From NCBI GenBank assembly GCA_016845365.1, contig JAERST010000024.1, positions 62,001 through 126,000 of the forward strand: DNA of 64,000 nucleotides, read 5' to 3'. Under the pieces are notes generated by a model. That model was not told the origin of the DNA and did not search any database. It saw nothing but the letters and a program-made list of their open reading frames with translations. Source of the DNA: Methanobacteriota archaeon. GTDB taxonomy: Archaea > Thermoplasmatota > Poseidoniia > Poseidoniales > Thalassarchaeaceae. The translations under genes were made by a program, and so were the position numbers. Below, in pieces: positions 9,170 to 17,820 of the stretch (the stretch's first letter is position 1; every line of letters starts with the position of its first letter).

Positions 9170-9859
9170 ATGGTGAGTCTCGATGACGCCGTCATCGCGC
9201 GTTTTGAGAAAGGCGGCAATCGCTACGAGATTTTGGTTGACCCCGACCTCGTCGCAGAGTGGAAGGAGAATTCTGATTCTGTGCAATTCGAGGATATGTT
9301 GGCAACAGACGAGGTCTGGTCGGATGTCCGAGCCGGTGATAGACCAACTTCTGATGCGCTCGAGAACATCTTCGGGACGACCGATTTGCATACTTGTGTC
9401 GCTCACATTTTGCGCGAGGGCAGCATCCAGTTGACGACCGCCCAGCGCAAGCAAATGGTCGAGGATAAACGAAAGCAAATTGTCCACGCGATTGCAACGA
9501 CTGCAACCGACCCGAAAACGCGTGGGCCTCACCCGCCAACTCGCATCGAAAATGCGCTGGCTGAGGCCCGTTTCAGCGTCGACCCATTCCTTTCGGTAGA
9601 GAGGCAAGTTCAGGATGCTGTCGACGCGATCCGAGCCTTGATCCCGTTGCAGTTCATTACGGTGAGATTGGCCTTCCGAGTTCAGGGCAAGGATTACGGC
9701 GGAGTCCACCAATTATTGCGCGATTCAATCCAGAAGGAAGAATGGTTGTCAGATGGCTCTTGGGCTTGCGTTGTCGAGTGTCCGGGAGGCATGAAATCAG
9801 ACCTCATTAGCCGGGTGGCTAAGCGTAGTTCGGGACTTGATGTCAAAGAATTGGACTGA
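9170..9859 (+). CDS. sdo1: Ribosome maturation protein SDO1/SBDS
   Basis: Archaeal orthologue of the Shwachman-Bodian-Diamond protein, which with EF-2-like GTPases helps release anti-association factors from the large subunit. The 229 residues show the three-domain plan: an N-terminal FYSH domain (ARFEKGGNRYEILVDP), a central helical domain with HPPTRIENAL, and a C-terminal ferredoxin-like domain. Its position between psmA and rrp4 is the usual archaeal arrangement. Confidence 0.94.
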   Translation: MVSLDDAVIARFEKGGNRYEILVDPDLVAEWKENSDSVQFEDMLATDEVWSDVRAGDRPTSDALENIFGTTDLHTCVAHILREGSIQLTTAQRKQMVEDKRKQIVHAIATTATDPKTRGPHPPTRIENALAEARFSVDPFLSVERQVQDAVDAIRALIPLQFITVRLAFRVQGKDYGGVHQLLRDSIQKEEWLSDGSWACVVECPGGMKSDLISRVAKRSSGLDVKELD

Positions 9860-9900
9860 GTGGTAGTGTCGTCCACTTGCAATTTGATTACGACTCTTCA

Positions 9901-9915
9901 CACACCGTAGGTGTG
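9901..9915. promoter_or_regulatory. Perfect palindrome upstream of rrp4 promoter
   Basis: CACACC-GTA-GGTGTG: two 6-base arms with a 3-base centre, ending three bases before a TATA-like CATATAC. Similar CACC/GGTG or CAC/GTG palindromes with GTA or TAC centres occur in front of uS12 (17748-17762) and EF-2 (18947-18967). I infer a dimeric regulator site overlapping the BRE/TATA region; no regulator is identified. Confidence 0.55.
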
Positions 9916-9917
9916 AG

Positions 9918-9924
9918 CATATAC
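9918..9924 (+). promoter_or_regulatory. TATA-like box for rrp4 operon
   Basis: CATATAC in an otherwise GC-rich stretch. A start about 25 bases downstream would lie near 9948, which favours the rrp4 ATG at 9962 over the one at 9929. Confidence 0.45.
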
Positions 9925-9961
9925 GGTTATGAAGGGGGGGTCGGTCGCGCGGCCCGATAAC

Positions 9962-10639
9962 ATGAGTGGAGACAAGGGCGCGGACGGACCGCGCGGATCC
10001 CGACAAGCACCCCTGCTTGTCGCTCCCGGGGATGACCTGGGCGATTCTGGGGAGCTCGAAGCCGGGCATGGCGTTCTCGCCATCAATGGACGGCTTCGTG
10101 CTTTGAAGCAAGGAAGAATGAGTAATCGAGGCGGTACTGTCTCGATCGAGCCGCGACGCACTGCATACGTGCCGCGGCCAAGCGATCTCGTGATCGGATA
10201 TATCGAGGGCTGCACCAGTAACATCTGGTTCGTAGACATCGGCGCTCCGTTCAACGCGATTCTGCCGATGAGCCTCGGACCATCCAAGGCTGAGTTCGGT
10301 GGAATTCGAAAGGTCCTCGACATTGGTGACGCAATCCTTTGTCGAGTGCAAGAGGTCGAAGAGAATCATTCGAGCGTCGTGACGATGAAAGGAATGGGTC
10401 TGCGTGCAATTCGCGCTGGCAGTGTTGAGGACATCGACCCTCACTTGCTCGGCCGACTGATTGGCCGCGGAGGAAACAACCTCCGCCAACTCAAGGAAGA
10501 CACGGAATGCCGTGTTGTGGCCGGAGATAACGGCCGCGTTTGGCTCGATGGTGACCTTAGCGGGATCATCGATGCTCGTGACAGACTCAACGCGCTTCTC
10601 ACCGAAGCGAAGGTCGAGGAATACAGAGGTGATGCTTGA
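9962..10639 (+). CDS. rrp4: Exosome RNA-binding subunit Rrp4
   Basis: Cap subunit of the archaeal RNA exosome that feeds RNA into the Rrp41/Rrp42 ring. It has an N-terminal domain (APGDDLG...), a central S1 domain (VIGYIEGCTSNIWFVDIG) and a C-terminal KH domain with the GxxG loop LIGRGGNNLRQL. I chose the ATG at 9962 because the TATA-like box at 9918 would start transcription after the earlier in-frame ATG at 9929. The stop overlaps the rrp41 ATG (ATGA-type junction), indicating tight coupling. Confidence 0.93.
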   Translation: MSGDKGADGPRGSRQAPLLVAPGDDLGDSGELEAGHGVLAINGRLRALKQGRMSNRGGTVSIEPRRTAYVPRPSDLVIGYIEGCTSNIWFVDIGAPFNAILPMSLGPSKAEFGGIRKVLDIGDAILCRVQEVEENHSSVVTMKGMGLRAIRAGSVEDIDPHLLGRLIGRGGNNLRQLKEDTECRVVAGDNGRVWLDGDLSGIIDARDRLNALLTEAKVEEYRGDA

Positions 10640-11355
10640 TGGGCGGATACGGAGATGTGCAGTGCATAGATGAGAATGGAATCCGCCTCGATGGCAGGAC
10701 CAAGGACGAGGTTCGACCGGTACATATCGAGACCGGCGTCGTTCCTGTTGCTGATGGCTCGGCCCGCATGACTTGGGGTCTGAACGATGTCATCGCCGCA
10801 GTTTACGGGCCGATGGAGGCTCACCCTCGTAAGATTCAGCGCCAAGACCGCGCCGTCCTCGATGTGCGCTACAATATGGCTCCCTTCTCGACAACCGATA
10901 GGATTCGACCAGGATTCAATCGCCGCAGCCGAGAGATTTCCAAGGTGACGGCTGAGGCGCTCGAGAGCGTCGTTCTGACCGAGTTGTATCCGCGCAGCAA
11001 GATCCGCGTTGAGATTGAGATTATCTGCGCCGAGGCTGGTACTCGCTGCGCTGGAATCACAGCGGCATCCGTCGCTCTCGCCCACGCTGGCATCCCGATG
11101 ACCGACATGGTCGTCTCAGTCGCCAGCGGCAAGGTACACGATATCGTGGTCTGCGACCTCAACAAGGAAGAGGACAATTACGGTGAGGCTGACCTACCGA
11201 TGGGAATTCTGCCGAACTCGGGAGAAATCGTCTTCCTGCAGATGGATGGCGACCTTTCACCAGACCAATTCCAAGAGGCTTGGGATTACAATATGGAAGC
11301 GGCCAACGTGATTCACGCTGAGATGGTTCGCGCTCTGAAGGGAGGTGATGAGTGA
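10639..11355 (+). CDS. rrp41: Exosome catalytic subunit Rrp41
   Basis: RNase PH-fold phosphorolytic 3'-5' exoribonuclease, the active subunit of the archaeal exosome. The 238 residues carry the typical start (RLDGRTKDEVRP), the basic RNA-binding segment FSTTDRIRPGFNRRSREIS and the catalytic acidic region DLNKEEDNYGEADLPMG. The ATG at 10639 overlaps the rrp4 stop; an upstream in-frame TTG at 10636 adds one residue and is unlikely. It ends inside the ribosome binding site and start of rrp42. Confidence 0.95.
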   Translation: MGGYGDVQCIDENGIRLDGRTKDEVRPVHIETGVVPVADGSARMTWGLNDVIAAVYGPMEAHPRKIQRQDRAVLDVRYNMAPFSTTDRIRPGFNRRSREISKVTAEALESVVLTELYPRSKIRVEIEIICAEAGTRCAGITAASVALAHAGIPMTDMVVSVASGKVHDIVVCDLNKEEDNYGEADLPMGILPNSGEIVFLQMDGDLSPDQFQEAWDYNMEAANVIHAEMVRALKGGDE

Positions 11356-12146
11356 TGGCTATTCCACTCGTTCCAAAGCTCCTGCGCGCTCACTTGGCTG
11401 AATTGGCAGCAGAAGACCAGCGTCACGACGGCCGCGGCCGCTTTGCTGGGCGCGACGTCGAACTCGAACTCGATTGCCTTCCACGTGCTGAGGGCAGTGC
11501 TCGAGTTCGCATGGGAGATACCATCGTTTTCGCTGGTGTCAAGTTCCAGATCATGACTCCATACCCAGACCGACCCAATCAGGGCGGACTGATGTGCAGC
11601 GCTGAGGTCCGCCCAGTCGCTGGACGTAATTGGGAACCTGGACCCCCAAGTCCAGAATCGATTGAATTGGGTCGTGTGGTCGACCGCGGTATCCGCGAGT
11701 CGGGCTGCATCAATACCGAGGATTTGTGCTTGATTCCAGGCGAGAAGGCTTGGCAGGTAATCCTCGATCTATTCGCAGTCTCCGATGATGGAAATCTGTT
11801 CGATGCATTCGCCCTCGCCGGTATCGCTGCGCTGAAGAGTGCAACCGTCCCCGGCGAGCGCTTCGGTGTTGGCGAAGACCGTCCACTGGGCGTTGCTAAG
11901 ACTCCGGTCATGTGCTCATACCACAAGGTCGGTGGCCGCTTCGTCTACGATGCGGATAAGAGAGAGGAACTCGGAGGCGACGAGAGAATCCACATCACCC
12001 TTGGTGATGATGACCACGTTCATTCATTGCAGAAGGGTCTAAAGGGAATCTTCACGGCGGCCGAATTCGCCGAGATCATGGATGAGGCTCGCTCAAGGTG
12101 TGCTGAACTCCGCGATCTGATTGACGAGAAGCTGGAAGGTGAGTAA
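11355..12146 (+). CDS. rrp42: Exosome subunit Rrp42
   Basis: Catalytically inactive RNase PH-fold partner of Rrp41 that contributes RNA-binding arginines to the hexameric ring. About 263 residues with DQRHDGRGRFAGRDVELELD at the N-terminus and the CLIPGEKAWQVILDLFAVSDDGN segment. A perfect ribosome binding site, GGAGGTGA at 11341-11348, lies six bases before the ATG. That site is made from the last codons of rrp41, so the two genes are translationally coupled. Confidence 0.95.
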   Translation: MAIPLVPKLLRAHLAELAAEDQRHDGRGRFAGRDVELELDCLPRAEGSARVRMGDTIVFAGVKFQIMTPYPDRPNQGGLMCSAEVRPVAGRNWEPGPPSPESIELGRVVDRGIRESGCINTEDLCLIPGEKAWQVILDLFAVSDDGNLFDAFALAGIAALKSATVPGERFGVGEDRPLGVAKTPVMCSYHKVGGRFVYDADKREELGGDERIHITLGDDDHVHSLQKGLKGIFTAAEFAEIMDEARSRCAELRDLIDEKLEGE

Positions 12147-12147
12147 A

Positions 12148-12516
12148 ATGGCAAAGAGAACACAGAAGGCCGGCGCGACCGCAAAGTACGGTTCGCGATA
12201 CGGAGTTAGCGTCCGACGCCGAGCAGGATCTGCTCTCAAGAAGAAGTCGCGACAGTACACCTGTCCGGTTTGTCAATACCAGAAAGTCACCCGCAAGGTG
12301 GCAGGCATTTGGGAGTGCAAGAAGTGCTCTCACACCTTCTCCGGCGGAGTCTGGGAACCCTTCACACGCGCTACTGACGCTAACTCCCGCGTCATTCGCC
12401 GCGGCATGGAAGGCGCTACTGCGACCGATATGACAGTCATCGCCCAACAGGCCGCTCTAGAGTACGAGCGCAAGCTCGCGGCTGGTGAGATTGATGTCAG
12501 CGGCGAAGAAGAGTGA
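12148..12516 (+). CDS. rpl37ae: Large ribosomal subunit protein eL43 (L37Ae)
   Basis: Zinc-ribbon ribosomal protein of the 50S subunit. The N-terminus MAKRTQKAGATAKYGSRYG and the zinc ribbon CPVCQ...WECKKC followed by HTFSGGVWEP are diagnostic. At 122 residues it is longer than the usual 75-95: about 35 extra residues follow the core, ending in an acidic tail. The ATG at 12148 is preferred over an upstream frame entering from rrp42. In many euryarchaea rpoP follows here; no rpoP is present between this gene and pcc1. Confidence 0.93.
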   Translation: MAKRTQKAGATAKYGSRYGVSVRRRAGSALKKKSRQYTCPVCQYQKVTRKVAGIWECKKCSHTFSGGVWEPFTRATDANSRVIRRGMEGATATDMTVIAQQAALEYERKLAAGEIDVSGEEE

Positions 12517-12745
12517 AACAACTTCTTCTTCGAAGAGCGAACCCCTAACCCTGACTCTTCGAGTCACCAGTGAAAATGCGAAGGCGCTGCGCGCCTCGCT
12601 GATTACAGAGGCTGATGTCAGCCTCGAAGGAAATACGATTACAGTAAACGAGGCTGAACCAGTCTTCGTAGATATGAGAGCGCGATGGAATACCGTCATG
12701 CGAGGCCTCGCTGCCGCTAACGATGTCTTGAAAGCACTCGACTGA
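12494..12745 (+). CDS. pcc1: KEOPS complex subunit Pcc1
   Basis: Small dimerising subunit of KEOPS, which with Kae1 makes N6-threonylcarbamoyladenosine (t6A) at position 37 of ANN-decoding tRNAs. 83 residues from the ATG, with a short Ser/Lys-rich lead and the Pcc1 core (NAKALRASLITEADVSLEGN, then FVDMRARWNTVMRGLAAAN). It overlaps the end of eL43 by 23 bases in another frame. The gene order eL43-pcc1-prefoldin beta is the conserved archaeal one. Kae1 is encoded at 52916-53926. Confidence 0.88.
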   Translation: MSAAKKSETTSSSKSEPLTLTLRVTSENAKALRASLITEADVSLEGNTITVNEAEPVFVDMRARWNTVMRGLAAANDVLKALD

Positions 12746-12770
12746 GCGCGAAAAAACAGGTGGTGGAAAG

Positions 12771-13073
12771 GTGGACCAACAACAGATTCAGAGCCTCGTG
12801 CAAGAGTTGCAGATGGTTCGCGGTCAAATTCAATCATTGACCAGCCAATTCAACGAAATTTCCTTGACGATTGAGGCGCTCAATTCTCAGAATCCCGACA
12901 GAGCTGTGTATCGTGCTTTGGGCGGGATTCTGCTCGAGGTCGACGACCGAGATGCATTGAAAGTCGACCTCGAATCCTCACGCGACACCATTGAGAATCA
13001 CCTCAAAACCTTGAATTCGCGTGAAGCCGAGATTCGAGCTGAATACGCTGAGGCAGTCGAATCCGCCGAATGA
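12771..13073 (+). CDS. pfdB: Prefoldin beta subunit
   Basis: Coiled-coil subunit of the hexameric prefoldin holdase that passes nascent proteins to the thermosome. 100 residues: two long helices flank a beta hairpin, and the family motif RAVYRALGGILLEVDD sits at the turn. The start is GTG, set by an AGGTGG ribosome binding site at 12758-12763. It is co-directional with pcc1, leaving a 25-base gap. Confidence 0.92.
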   Translation: MDQQQIQSLVQELQMVRGQIQSLTSQFNEISLTIEALNSQNPDRAVYRALGGILLEVDDRDALKVDLESSRDTIENHLKTLNSREAEIRAEYAEAVESAE

Positions 13074-13089
13074 ATTAGTGAGGGATGGA

Positions 13090-14079
13090 ATGTCACTCGA
13101 CATGTCACCGCTCTCAGAGTGGTTGAATGCTCGCGATGATGGGCCAATAGCAGTCGTCACCCACCGTAATGGAGACATGGACACGATTGGATCTGGCGTA
13201 ATCCTAGCCCGAGCAATCGAAGGTGCTCGCGCCTGTGGATTATACATCGGGACTCTCGCCAGAAAGATGACTGAAGGAATGGAACTCGGCTTCATGCAAA
13301 TCGATGCCGACCGCCCAGCCTTCCCACGTTCAATAGCAGGAATCATCGTAGTCGACTGCGCATCACCGGGCCAAATCGGCTTCCAATTACCCGATGCACC
13401 GCTCTGCGTAGTAGATCACCACTCCTCAGCCTCCGACCCATGGCCAGATGGCACCACAATCATTCGCGGAGAGGTCTCATCAACCGCAGAGATGGTTTGG
13501 GAGTGGGTCAAGGCGAGCAAGCACCTACCGAACAGCAAGTACGAGTTGACTAGCGAAGATGCAACACTTTTGCTCGCCGCAATCATCTCCGACACCGGCC
13601 GATTCAAACACTCTCGAGCCGGGTGTCACCGACGAGTCGAAGAAATCAGCGAAGCCTCAGGCGTCGACCCGGCCGACGTAATCGAACAGATGGAAACCGA
13701 GGACCTCAACCATTCCCAGCGCATTTCAATTCTCAAAGCAGTCAGCCGTTCTCAATCCCACGAAGCGGGTGGATTGGTAGTAGCAATGACCCGCGCAAGC
13801 ACCCACGAAGGCATGGTTGCCCACGCACTTTTGTCAGCCGGCGCCCATGTTGGCCTTGTCCACAAGAAAACCCCTGACGGCATGCGCGTTACAGCCAGAG
13901 CCAGTCGTACCGCGACCGAACTTGGTGTGGACGTTGGTGCGCTGATGAAGGCGATGGCAACTAGATTGGGTGGCGAGGGCGGAGGTCACCCCGGCGCTGC
14001 AGGCTGGTCGGGTCAATGCCATCCCGTAGAACTCGAATCCTCGCTTCTAGCCGCATTATCAACGGAGATGGTCGAATGA
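13090..14079 (+). CDS. DHH/DHHA1 family phosphoesterase
   Basis: Manganese-dependent phosphoesterase of the DHH superfamily (oligonucleotide/cyclic dinucleotide or RecJ-like hydrolases). Motif I is HRNGDMDTIGSG, motif II is VVDCA, motif III is VVDHHSSA, then AAIISDTGRFKHS (motif IV). A C-terminal DHHA1 domain ends with GGEGGGHPGAAGW. The ATG at 13090 follows a GTGAGG ribosome binding site; a longer frame overlapping prefoldin is less likely. Substrate is unknown; placement after prefoldin beta suggests a housekeeping nucleic-acid role. Confidence 0.88.
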   Translation: MSLDMSPLSEWLNARDDGPIAVVTHRNGDMDTIGSGVILARAIEGARACGLYIGTLARKMTEGMELGFMQIDADRPAFPRSIAGIIVVDCASPGQIGFQLPDAPLCVVDHHSSASDPWPDGTTIIRGEVSSTAEMVWEWVKASKHLPNSKYELTSEDATLLLAAIISDTGRFKHSRAGCHRRVEEISEASGVDPADVIEQMETEDLNHSQRISILKAVSRSQSHEAGGLVVAMTRASTHEGMVAHALLSAGAHVGLVHKKTPDGMRVTARASRTATELGVDVGALMKAMATRLGGEGGGHPGAAGWSGQCHPVELESSLLAALSTEMVE

Positions 14080-15026
14080 ACGACGTACGAACGCTCACTC
14101 AGGGATTACAAGATGGCAGCATTTCTGCTGATGATGTACCCGAAGAAATGCTACTTTCTGTCGGGGCCGAAATCCTTCTTGGAGAATCTGACGGCCCCGA
14201 TGAATTACTCGCTCGATTGAGCCCTCTACAACGCGATGTTCTGGGTCTGCAAGGCCTTCTAGCAGAGGGTGATTTGGCCAATGCAGTGGTTCTGAGCGAG
14301 GAATTACTCACACGCTCGCGAAGCGGGGCAGAGCGTGATTTCGAGTGCGAGGTCAGAATTCGCATGGAGCGAGCACTGCTTGCAGTCGATGGAAGCGAGC
14401 GTGCTGGAATTGAGTTTAGATGGTGTTCAGAGCGCCTCAAAGCGCTTGCTCCAGGAAGCAGTTTGCATGGAATTTCTCTGTTGAATCAAGCTGCTTGGCA
14501 TGCCTTGAACGGCGAGGTGATGATGGCTCTAGCCGTTCATGCAGATATTACGCGCGAGAGCGGACATCCCGCTGAACTCCGAGGACTCTCGCGCCTCGAG
14601 GTCGGTCGAATGCTGACCGCCCTCGACGACCTCGACCACGCTATGCGTCACCTGTGGACTGCCCGAGCCATCTTCTTGGCCGCAGAAATGGAAGCAGAAT
14701 CTGTGGTTGCGGCCCTAGAATGGCTCGACCTTGCACTCGAAGAGGTCAACGATGAGGCTCCACGAATGTTGCAACGCATCGAGACAGCGGCACCAAGACC
14801 AGTTCCGGGTTCATCTTGGGTGCCGGCGCATTCAGCGGATATTATCGAGGTCGTTGAGCAAATCCTTCCGCTTCTTCTCACCGATGTCGGCGGCCCTGAG
14901 CGCAACGACCTCGGACTAATCTTAGATGCCTCGCAGGTATTGGAAATCAGTGACTGGAGCGAGGCAATTGCCGAGAAGTCTGAATCCATTCAGGACGAGA
15001 GACTTCTCGAAGCACTCCAATCGTGA
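14076..15026 (+). CDS. Helical-repeat (TPR-like) protein, unknown function
   Basis: 316 residues, almost entirely alpha-helical and Leu/Ala/Glu-rich, with pairs of amphipathic helices that resemble TPR units (for example HLWTARAIFLAAEMEAESVVAALEWLDLALEE). No catalytic motif is visible. Its ATG overlaps the DHH gene stop (ATGA), so the two are probably co-translated. The 3' end overlaps the convergent NUDIX gene by 37 bases. Confidence 0.7.
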   Translation: MNDVRTLTQGLQDGSISADDVPEEMLLSVGAEILLGESDGPDELLARLSPLQRDVLGLQGLLAEGDLANAVVLSEELLTRSRSGAERDFECEVRIRMERALLAVDGSERAGIEFRWCSERLKALAPGSSLHGISLLNQAAWHALNGEVMMALAVHADITRESGHPAELRGLSRLEVGRMLTALDDLDHAMRHLWTARAIFLAAEMEAESVVAALEWLDLALEEVNDEAPRMLQRIETAAPRPVPGSSWVPAHSADIIEVVEQILPLLLTDVGGPERNDLGLILDASQVLEISDWSEAIAEKSESIQDERLLEALQS

Positions 15027-15427
15027 TCCAGCAATCTTTGGATTTCTTCTTCGCCCCAGAATAAATCTCCAGGGATGTCTACGCACCAGCCGACTTCGAT
15101 GATATTGTTGTCCTCTGATTCCCAGCCGTAGGGTTGGGGTTCTTCGTCGACTACGACTCGAACTACAGTGCCTCTATCGAAGAGATTCTCGTCGATTGCA
15201 GTGGCAGTTCCGAGTAGTCCCGCTTCTTCGAATAATTCTCGCAGTGCAGCGATTTCGACGGGTTCATCAGGGGTTAGACTGCCACCTGGTAACTCCCATC
15301 CTCGCTCTTTGTGCTTGACCATCAACCAACACGGGATCTCGATTTCCGCTCGGGGTACAACCCACGCTACAACCCACGGTACTTGCTCACTCACTCTGTG
15401 CTTCCCCCTTCCGCGGTACTGAGTCAC
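14990..15427 (-). CDS. NUDIX hydrolase
   Basis: 145-residue MutT/NUDIX pyrophosphohydrolase. The Nudix box is complete: GGSLTPDEPVEIAALRELFE then EAGL, giving the Gx5Ex7REUxEExGU pattern. Substrate cannot be read from sequence. Its ATG overlaps the stop of the upstream TPR gene (ATGA-type), so UbiD-TPR-NUDIX probably form one minus-strand transcript. Confidence 0.88.
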   Translation of the reverse strand: MTQYRGRGKHRVSEQVPWVVAWVVPRAEIEIPCWLMVKHKERGWELPGGSLTPDEPVEIAALRELFEEAGLLGTATAIDENLFDRGTVVRVVVDEEPQPYGWESEDNNIIEVGWCVDIPGDLFWGEEEIQRLLDHDWSASRSLSS

Positions 15428-16407
15428 TCATCGTTCATCGCCTCCTGAATAGACTGTGCTAATGACAGGGCCTCGGTGTCGCCTTCGGCGGCGAGGCGGC
15501 GCGCGATGAAGAAAGCCTCTGAGTTGCGTCCTGATTGGTGCAATCTCTGAGCGCGCTCGAATTCGGATTCTGTCGCTTCGGCATCCGAATCGTCTCCGGA
15601 TGTCTGCGATTGTTCGGTTGCTGGCGCGGCTAATGTCTGCATTCGCGCGAGGAAGTCGACTCTATCCTTAATGTCGGGTGTCTTCCAAGGGGTGATGGTG
15701 GATCCTTCCAACCTCGCCTCCATGCGTGCTCTGAACTCATCCCTCGCGCGCAAAGTGGATGAATGGGTTTGGGCTTGGTCATAGCAAAACCAAGCCTCAT
15801 CGAATTCTTCTCGGCGCTCGTGAAGGCGGCCTAAGCGCGCCCAAGCCTCGTGATTTGAGGGTCGTTGGGCGAGCAATTTGCGTGTTAATTCGAGGTAATC
15901 ATCCTCGTAGCCATTTTCGAGTAGACGCTCCATTCGTCGTGAGAAGAGGATGTTTGCTCGAGGGTCGGTGAAGTCTAATCTGCGAATACGCTGTAAGAAT
16001 TCATCAACACCACCCTCGGTCTGAGTTTTCTGCCACCAAATGTCAGGGTCGAGGGGGTCGATTACGAGTGCTCCCTCGAGTAAATTGCTGGCTGATGCGG
16101 TTAGGTCGACCCCGTCCAATTGAGCAAGAAGTTCGGGGTCGCGTCCAAGAATCAAGAATAATTCATCGAGTACGGTCTTGATTCCGACTGCATCCTGGCT
16201 GCGTACTTTGATTTGGATCAGGACTCGCCAATTATCGGGGTGTGTGAAATCGTGGAGGACGGCCTGACGTGCGCTCTGTTCGGCCCAGCCCAAGTTCGTC
16301 GGTTCTGATTCGGAAAGACGCAGAAATTTCTCGGCTTGACTGCGGTGACGATTGCCCAGGCTACGGCGTGGGTGTTGCAATTTCGCTCCGAAATCGGATG
16401 CGGACAT
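15424..16407 (-). CDS. TPR-repeat protein
   Basis: 327 residues with several tetratricopeptide-like units, the clearest around NHEAWARLGRLHERREEFDEA and at the C-terminus SEFERAQRLHQSGRNSEAFFIARRLAAEGD. A low-complexity Ser/Thr/Glu/Asp linker separates the main helical body from the last repeat. It probably acts as a protein-interaction scaffold; partner unknown. It sits nine bases after the UbiD gene and overlaps the NUDIX gene. Confidence 0.75.
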   Translation of the reverse strand: MSASDFGAKLQHPRRSLGNRHRSQAEKFLRLSESEPTNLGWAEQSARQAVLHDFTHPDNWRVLIQIKVRSQDAVGIKTVLDELFLILGRDPELLAQLDGVDLTASASNLLEGALVIDPLDPDIWWQKTQTEGGVDEFLQRIRRLDFTDPRANILFSRRMERLLENGYEDDYLELTRKLLAQRPSNHEAWARLGRLHERREEFDEAWFCYDQAQTHSSTLRARDEFRARMEARLEGSTITPWKTPDIKDRVDFLARMQTLAAPATEQSQTSGDDSDAEATESEFERAQRLHQSGRNSEAFFIARRLAAEGDTEALSLAQSIQEAMNDE

Positions 16408-16416
16408 CTCAGCACC

Positions 16417-17688
16417 TCATAGGACGCTCTCGTAGGGCGATTTGTCGATTCCCGGCAGCAGGGTAGCGTCGATGCCGATTTTGCTCGTGAGTCCATCTGC
16501 GCCTCTGCTCGGATCTAGGCTCGAGCCCTTTTGTCCTGCGAGGATGACTGTGTCTTTGTCTGGTTGCCACCGCGTCATCAGGGCCCATTCTACGCGCACT
16601 GGGTCTGAACAATCGATATCGCTGTCGACGATTGTTACTTGTTTCATCGAGCGGTGGCCGTCGAGGGCGGCGTGAATTGCTTTGACTCCGTCGCCCTCGT
16701 CAACTGGGTTGATGGCTACGACGGCGGAGAGCCAACCGCTTCCGCCGTCGGTCATGTAGACATCTGTGCAGGGGACGACTGCGTTGACCGCTGCCTTGAT
16801 CGTCGGTGCTCGTGGTAATCCCATCAGTGTTCGATGTTCGACTTCGGCTGGGATGAGGGCATGGAAGATTGGTGAATCTCTGTGGTGGACCGTATCGTAT
16901 TCAATGACGCACTCCTGTCGAACATCGTCGACGGTGCCCGTGATGTCGACGTAGGGCCCTTCGTCATCATCGTCGAGGGTGATTCGCGCCTGCATTGCGT
17001 ATTCTGCGTCAGCGGGCACCTGAATGCCATTGTCGAGAGTCACGAGTCGAAGTGGGCTGCCATTGAAACGTTGGTGAAGTGCGGCGGCCACAGTTAACTC
17101 GTCTAGATTGTAGGTGAATGACATCGCTGCAGCCAGCAGAACGGTGGCGTCTGCACCGTTCACAACTGCGATGTCTACCTCGTCACCATTCGCACGCGCC
17201 TTATCGACCATTGTGCGAAGGTGACGCGGCACGAATCTTGAGACGCAATGATTCTCATCGCGCAAGAATTGACGGTGGTATGACATATTGCGAATTCCAT
17301 CATATTGCGCGATGATGACCGAGGCCGATTGGTATCGTCCTCGGTCCTCTGGATAATGCCAAGGAATCGGCAGAACGGTCAGGTCCGTCTGAGCCTGCGT
17401 ATTCTCTAACACCTCAGCCTCACTCGCCTCAACAACCACAGGCTCAGACGGATTCTCCATAGCCCAAGCGAGAATATCGATTAGTTCCCCCGGCGTCAAC
17501 TCGTAAAGTGCACAGAGCCGATCCCTTGCCAAGACATTCAAGGCGGAGCGTTGGCCCGGCGATTCAGTAATCGAAGTGAACATCACAGGAGCGTGTGAAG
17601 TGGCGCGAGAATGGTTGAACATATCGTGATTGACGCTGATTTCCGCATCGACCACATCGACACCCGCGAGCAAATCTCTGAAAGCCAT
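16417..17688 (-). CDS. UbiD-family decarboxylase (candidate anhydromevalonate phosphate decarboxylase)
   Basis: prFMN-dependent UbiD-superfamily decarboxylase of 423 residues. Seen: MSYHRQFLRDENHCVSRFVP with the conserved SR, a central PYVDITGTVDDVRQECVIEYD, LMGLPRAPTI, and the C-terminal DSDIDCSDPVRVEWALMTR with KIGIDAT, all typical of UbiD. In archaea with the modified mevalonate pathway the UbiD homologue decarboxylates trans-anhydromevalonate 5-phosphate to isopentenyl phosphate. The isopentenyl phosphate kinase and isomerase/GGPP synthase genes at 21-24 kb support that role here. Substrate remains inference. Confidence 0.88.
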   Translation of the reverse strand: MAFRDLLAGVDVVDAEISVNHDMFNHSRATSHAPVMFTSITESPGQRSALNVLARDRLCALYELTPGELIDILAWAMENPSEPVVVEASEAEVLENTQAQTDLTVLPIPWHYPEDRGRYQSASVIIAQYDGIRNMSYHRQFLRDENHCVSRFVPRHLRTMVDKARANGDEVDIAVVNGADATVLLAAAMSFTYNLDELTVAAALHQRFNGSPLRLVTLDNGIQVPADAEYAMQARITLDDDDEGPYVDITGTVDDVRQECVIEYDTVHHRDSPIFHALIPAEVEHRTLMGLPRAPTIKAAVNAVVPCTDVYMTDGGSGWLSAVVAINPVDEGDGVKAIHAALDGHRSMKQVTIVDSDIDCSDPVRVEWALMTRWQPDKDTVILAGQKGSSLDPSRGADGLTSKIGIDATLLPGIDKSPYESVL

Positions 17689-17747
17689 CGAGTCAATCCC
17701 AGCGCATCATCTGCTTGAATGTTGGCGAGAGAGGAGCAGTGCCTCAC

Positions 17748-17762
17748 CTCACCTACGGTGAG
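17748..17762. promoter_or_regulatory. Perfect palindrome upstream of uS12 promoter
   Basis: CTCACC-TAC-GGTGAG, 6-base arms and 3-base centre, 12 bases before a TTATAT box. It resembles the sites before rrp4 and EF-2 (see 9901 and 18947). Confidence 0.5.
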
Positions 17763-17774
17763 TCCGTCACGCTC

Positions 17775-17780
17775 TTATAT
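17775..17780 (+). promoter_or_regulatory. TATA box for uS12-uS7
   Basis: TTATAT flanked by GC-rich DNA. Predicted initiation about 25 bases downstream (near 17805) leaves a 16-base leader with the GAGGTG ribosome binding site before a TTG start at 17821. Confidence 0.55.
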
Positions 17781-17820
17781 GGGGGGTAGGTCGGCGGGGC
17801 GTTCCTTCGAGGTGCTGTGC

